Source of the DNA: Duganella sp. CF517 | Lineage (GTDB): Bacteria > Pseudomonadota > Gammaproteobacteria > Burkholderiales > Burkholderiaceae_D | Length of the DNA stretch: 64,000 nt | NCBI RefSeq assembly: GCF_900110275.1 | Contig: NZ_FODC01000001.1 | Coordinates: 1,341,198 to 1,405,197 of the forward strand | Direction of reading: 5' to 3' | Shown here: one piece after another, positions 61,488-64,000 of the stretch | Layout of the letters: each line of letters begins with the position of its first letter | Position numbering within the stretch: position 1 is the stretch's first letter | The notes under the pieces: model-generated | What the model was told of the DNA's origin: nothing | Database searches by the model: none | The model's input: only the letters and a program-made list of their open reading frames with translations | Position numbers and translations under genes: made by a program

Positions 61488-63724
61488 GCCTTCCCTCCTG
61501 TCGTTGCGGGGTGCGCATCTGGCTTCCAGCGGCGCAGCAGCAGCGCGTTGCTGATCACGCTGACGGAACTGAGCGCCATCGCGGCGCCGGCGACCATGGG
61601 GTTGAGCAGGCCGAAAGCGGCCAACGGAATGCCGACCAGGTTATAGATAAACGCCCAAAACAGATTCTGGCGGATCTTGCTGTAGCTGCGGCGCGAGATC
61701 GAGATGGCGGCGGCCACCAGTGCCGGATCGCCGCGCATCAGCGTGATGCCGGCGGCGTGCATGGCGACGTCGGTGCCGCTGGACATGGCGATGCCGACGT
61801 CGGCGGCGGCCAGCGCCGGCGCGTCGTTGATGCCATCGCCGACCATGGCGATGCACTTGCCCTCTCCCTTCATGGCGCCGATGGTGGCGGCTTTATCGGC
61901 CGGCAGCATGTTGCTGACCACACGCTGGACGCCGAGCGCCGCGCCGACATGGGCGGCGCTGCCCTGATTGTCGCCTGTCAGCAGCACGGTCTCGATGTTC
62001 AACGCGTGCAGCGCCTCGATCGCGGCGCGCGCCTGCGGCTTGATACGGTCGCCGAAGGCCAGCAAGCCCAGTAAACGGGGCGGTTGCGGCGACTGCGCGG
62101 CAAGCCAGGAAACGGTCAGGCCTTGCCGTTCCAGTTCGGCGCCGCGCGCCGCCAGCGCGGTCAGCGCGACGCCCTGCTCCTCCATCAGGCGCGTGCTGCC
62201 CAATATCAGCCGCATGCCGTCGACGGTGGCGGCGACGCCGCGTCCGGGCAAGGCGGCGGTGTCAGAGGCGCTCATCGGATCGGCGGATTCTCCCTCGGCG
62301 GCTTGCTGCACCGCGCGGGCCAGCGCATGCTCGCTTCCCCGTTGCACCGCCGCCGCCAGTTGCAGCAGGCGCGCCTGGTCGACAGCGCCGGGCGCCGGCT
62401 CGCACGCCGCCAGCGACGGTTTGCCCTCGGTCAGCGTACCGGTTTTATCGAAAGCGACGGTGGTGATGCGGTGCGCCAGCTCCAGCGCCTCCGCGTCCTT
62501 GATCAGGATGCCGTGGCGCGCCGCCACGCCGGTGCCGGCCATGATGGCGGCAGGCGTGGCCAGTCCCAGCGCGCACGGACAGGCGATCACCAGCACCGCC
62601 ACCGCGTTGATGATGGCGGTCTCGCCGTCGCCTGACGCCAGCCACCATCCCACCAGTGTGAGCAAAGCCAATACCAGCACCACCGGCACGAACACCGCGC
62701 TGACGCGGTCCACCAGATGCTGCACCGGCGCCTTGGCCGCCTGTGCGTCCTCCACCAGGCGGATGATGCGCGCCAGCGTGCTCTCGGCGCCGACCGCCGT
62801 CACGCGCACCAGCAGCATGCCTTCGCCGTTGATCGCGCCCCCGGTCACACGGTCGCCGACATGGCGCGCCACCGGCAGGCTTTCGCCGGTGATCAGCGCT
62901 TCGTCCACGTGGCTGGCGCCTTCGACCACCACGCCGTCGACGGCGATGCGTTCGCCCGGCCGCGCCACCACCATCTCGCCGGGCAGCACCTGCGCGATCG
63001 GCACGTCGACATCCTCGCCGCCGCGTCGAACGCGCGCCGACTCGGGCCGCAGCACCTGCAGCGCGCGGATCGCGGACGTGGTCTGGCGCTTGGCGCGCGC
63101 CTCCAACCATTTGCCCAGCAACACCAGCGTGATGACCACGGCGGACGCCTCGAAGTACAGGTGCGGCATGGCCGACGTGGCGGCCAGCAGTTGGTAGACG
63201 CTCAGGCCGTAGGCGGCGCTGGTGCCGACCGCCACCAGCAAATCCATATTGCCGCTGCGGGCGCGCGCGGCCAGCCAGCCGGCCCGGTAAAAGCGCGCGC
63301 CGAGCAAAAACTGCACCGGCGTCGCCAGCAGGAACTGGATGCGGCCGTCGAGCATCCAATGGACGCCGGCCAGTTCCAGCAGCATCGGCAGCACCAGCGG
63401 CAGCGACAGCAGCGCCGCCAGCAGCACGGCGTAACCACTGGCCCCGGGGGCGGGCACCACCGGCACGGCGGGCGCGAAAGGCGCCGGCGCCGGCGTGGCC
63501 TGGTAGCCGGCCTTGTCGACGGCCTGCCGCAGCACCTCGAAATCGATCGGCAGCGCCGAGTCCACGCGCGCCATCTCGGTCGCCAGGTTGACGCTGACCT
63601 GCTTGACGCCCGCCACGGCGGCGAGCACGCGCTCCACGCGTCCAACGCAGGAGGCGCAGCTCATGCCCTCGATCTTGATCGATTGCGAGACGGGCTTTTC
63701 AGCGGTTGCGTTCATCATGGTCAT
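61484..63724 (-). CDS. copA: Copper-exporting P1B-type ATPase CopA
   Basis: 746 residues from ATG at 63724 (Met at 63718 and 63715 are alternatives). An N-terminal HMA domain has MSCASC (CxxC), then helices, the CPC motif in helix 6, DKTGTLT (phospho-Asp) and GDGINDAPA. It pumps Cu+ out of the cytosol. It is divergent from the gene at 63851, with a CueR-type box between, and is followed by cueR. Confidence 0.96.
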   Translation of the reverse strand: MTMMNATAEKPVSQSIKIEGMSCASCVGRVERVLAAVAGVKQVSVNLATEMARVDSALPIDFEVLRQAVDKAGYQATPAPAPFAPAVPVVPAPGASGYAVLLAALLSLPLVLPMLLELAGVHWMLDGRIQFLLATPVQFLLGARFYRAGWLAARARSGNMDLLVAVGTSAAYGLSVYQLLAATSAMPHLYFEASAVVITLVLLGKWLEARAKRQTTSAIRALQVLRPESARVRRGGEDVDVPIAQVLPGEMVVARPGERIAVDGVVVEGASHVDEALITGESLPVARHVGDRVTGGAINGEGMLLVRVTAVGAESTLARIIRLVEDAQAAKAPVQHLVDRVSAVFVPVVLVLALLTLVGWWLASGDGETAIINAVAVLVIACPCALGLATPAAIMAGTGVAARHGILIKDAEALELAHRITTVAFDKTGTLTEGKPSLAACEPAPGAVDQARLLQLAAAVQRGSEHALARAVQQAAEGESADPMSASDTAALPGRGVAATVDGMRLILGSTRLMEEQGVALTALAARGAELERQGLTVSWLAAQSPQPPRLLGLLAFGDRIKPQARAAIEALHALNIETVLLTGDNQGSAAHVGAALGVQRVVSNMLPADKAATIGAMKGEGKCIAMVGDGINDAPALAAADVGIAMSSGTDVAMHAAGITLMRGDPALVAAAISISRRSYSKIRQNLFWAFIYNLVGIPLAAFGLLNPMVAGAAMALSSVSVISNALLLRRWKPDAHPATTGGKA

Positions 63725-63755
63725 TCGAATGGCGGGTTATTAGCACTAGCTTCAA

Positions 63756-63778
63756 GTATCCCACGATTGGAAGGTCAA
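63756..63778 (-). promoter_or_regulatory. CueR-type operator upstream of copA
   Basis: On the minus strand TTGACC (63778-63773) is followed by ACCTTCC-AATCGTG-GGATACT, half of which matches the CueR box well and the other half partly. The left half is the same as at the copZ promoter. The -10 hexamer at the expected 19-base spacer is poor, so the operator is more certain than the promoter. Confidence 0.7.
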
Positions 63779-63850
63779 GCGCTTTTTCGGCACGCGCGTC
63801 CGCTCGCGCACAGAAACCGCCGAGATAATCGCTACAATCCGGATATCGAC

Positions 63851-64000
63851 ATGACAAGAAAGATCAAAGTGGCGCTGGGCCGAATGTTAAAACGCGATCT
63901 GCTGTGGCTTTGGACTGCCATCGCCGCCATGGTCGTACTGCTGGTGTGGCTGTTGCTGCAACTGGGCCGCCAGGGCGCGGACTGGCAGGTTTCGGCGGCC
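63851..64000 (+). CDS. Unknown membrane protein (3' end outside window)
   Basis: The first 50 codons from ATG at 63851: a basic N-terminus (MTRKIKVALGRMLKRD) then one hydrophobic helix (WTAIAAMVVLLVWLLLQL) and GRQGADWQVSAA. It continues beyond the window. TACAAT at about 63831 is a possible -10. No family can be named from this part. Confidence 0.7.
   Translation, partial: MTRKIKVALGRMLKRDLLWLWTAIAAMVVLLVWLLLQLGRQGADWQVSAA

Overview
GC-rich chromosomal DNA, most likely from a betaproteobacterium of the Oxalobacteraceae type (Massilia/Duganella/Janthinobacterium relatives). The pointers are a Bug-family TctC protein with TctDE, a Gram-negative porin of the Burkholderiales type, an alaA-hom pair, a GlrK/QseG/GlrR triad and an aryl polyene pigment cluster. 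This placement is inferred from gene content, not from a marker gene. No rRNA, tRNA, insertion sequence or CRISPR array was seen.

Layout. 1-4116: a signalling block (PAS-GGDEF cyclase, double KaiC-like ATPase, hybrid histidine kinase). 4282-6065: TipA-like MerR regulator translationally coupled to a secreted alpha/beta hydrolase. 6076-7983: lysophospholipid MFS-acyltransferase fusion. 8116-12487: a Fur-boxed TonB receptor operon with two small membrane proteins and a PepSY membrane protein. 12538-31819: an aryl polyene (APE) cluster on the minus strand, running apeC-D-E-F-G-HI-J-J'-(ammonia lyase)-K-L-M-(flavin halogenase-like)-N-O-P-Q-R, then a small exported protein and a phosphopantetheinyl transferase; a deacetylase and a methyltransferase lie beside it. 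Most genes overlap by 4-14 bases, so it looks like one long transcript.

32041-40857: porin, TctC-type binding protein and an Fe3+/polyamine-type ABC transporter, divergent from tctD-tctE, with three CCTTTCA direct repeats at 11-base spacing between them. 40869-40965: a 29-bp perfect inverted repeat element. 41002-41897: rraB and a GNAT acetyltransferase. 42012-46029: glrK-qseG-glrR followed by a BON-domain gene that has a textbook sigma-54 promoter and a TGTC-N10-GACA activator site, so the triad probably drives this gene directly. 46246-53686: hom, alaA, a Mth938-like protein, a formyltransferase-like protein lacking a catalytic Asp, a peroxiredoxin, a PIN-PhoH ATPase and a lone HicB-like protein.

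53801-64000: copper and cobalamin. A copper chaperone gene has a 19-bp-spacer CueR-type promoter, and copA-cueR with a similar operator lies 10 kb away. Between them a cobalamin riboswitch leads an operon of a TolQ/ExbB-like proton channel, a DUF2149 protein (ExbD-like layout) and a 1367-residue CobN-like protein with a membrane segment at each end. This riboswitch-controlled, apparently periplasmic and proton-motive-force-linked chelatase-like machine is the most interesting system in the window.
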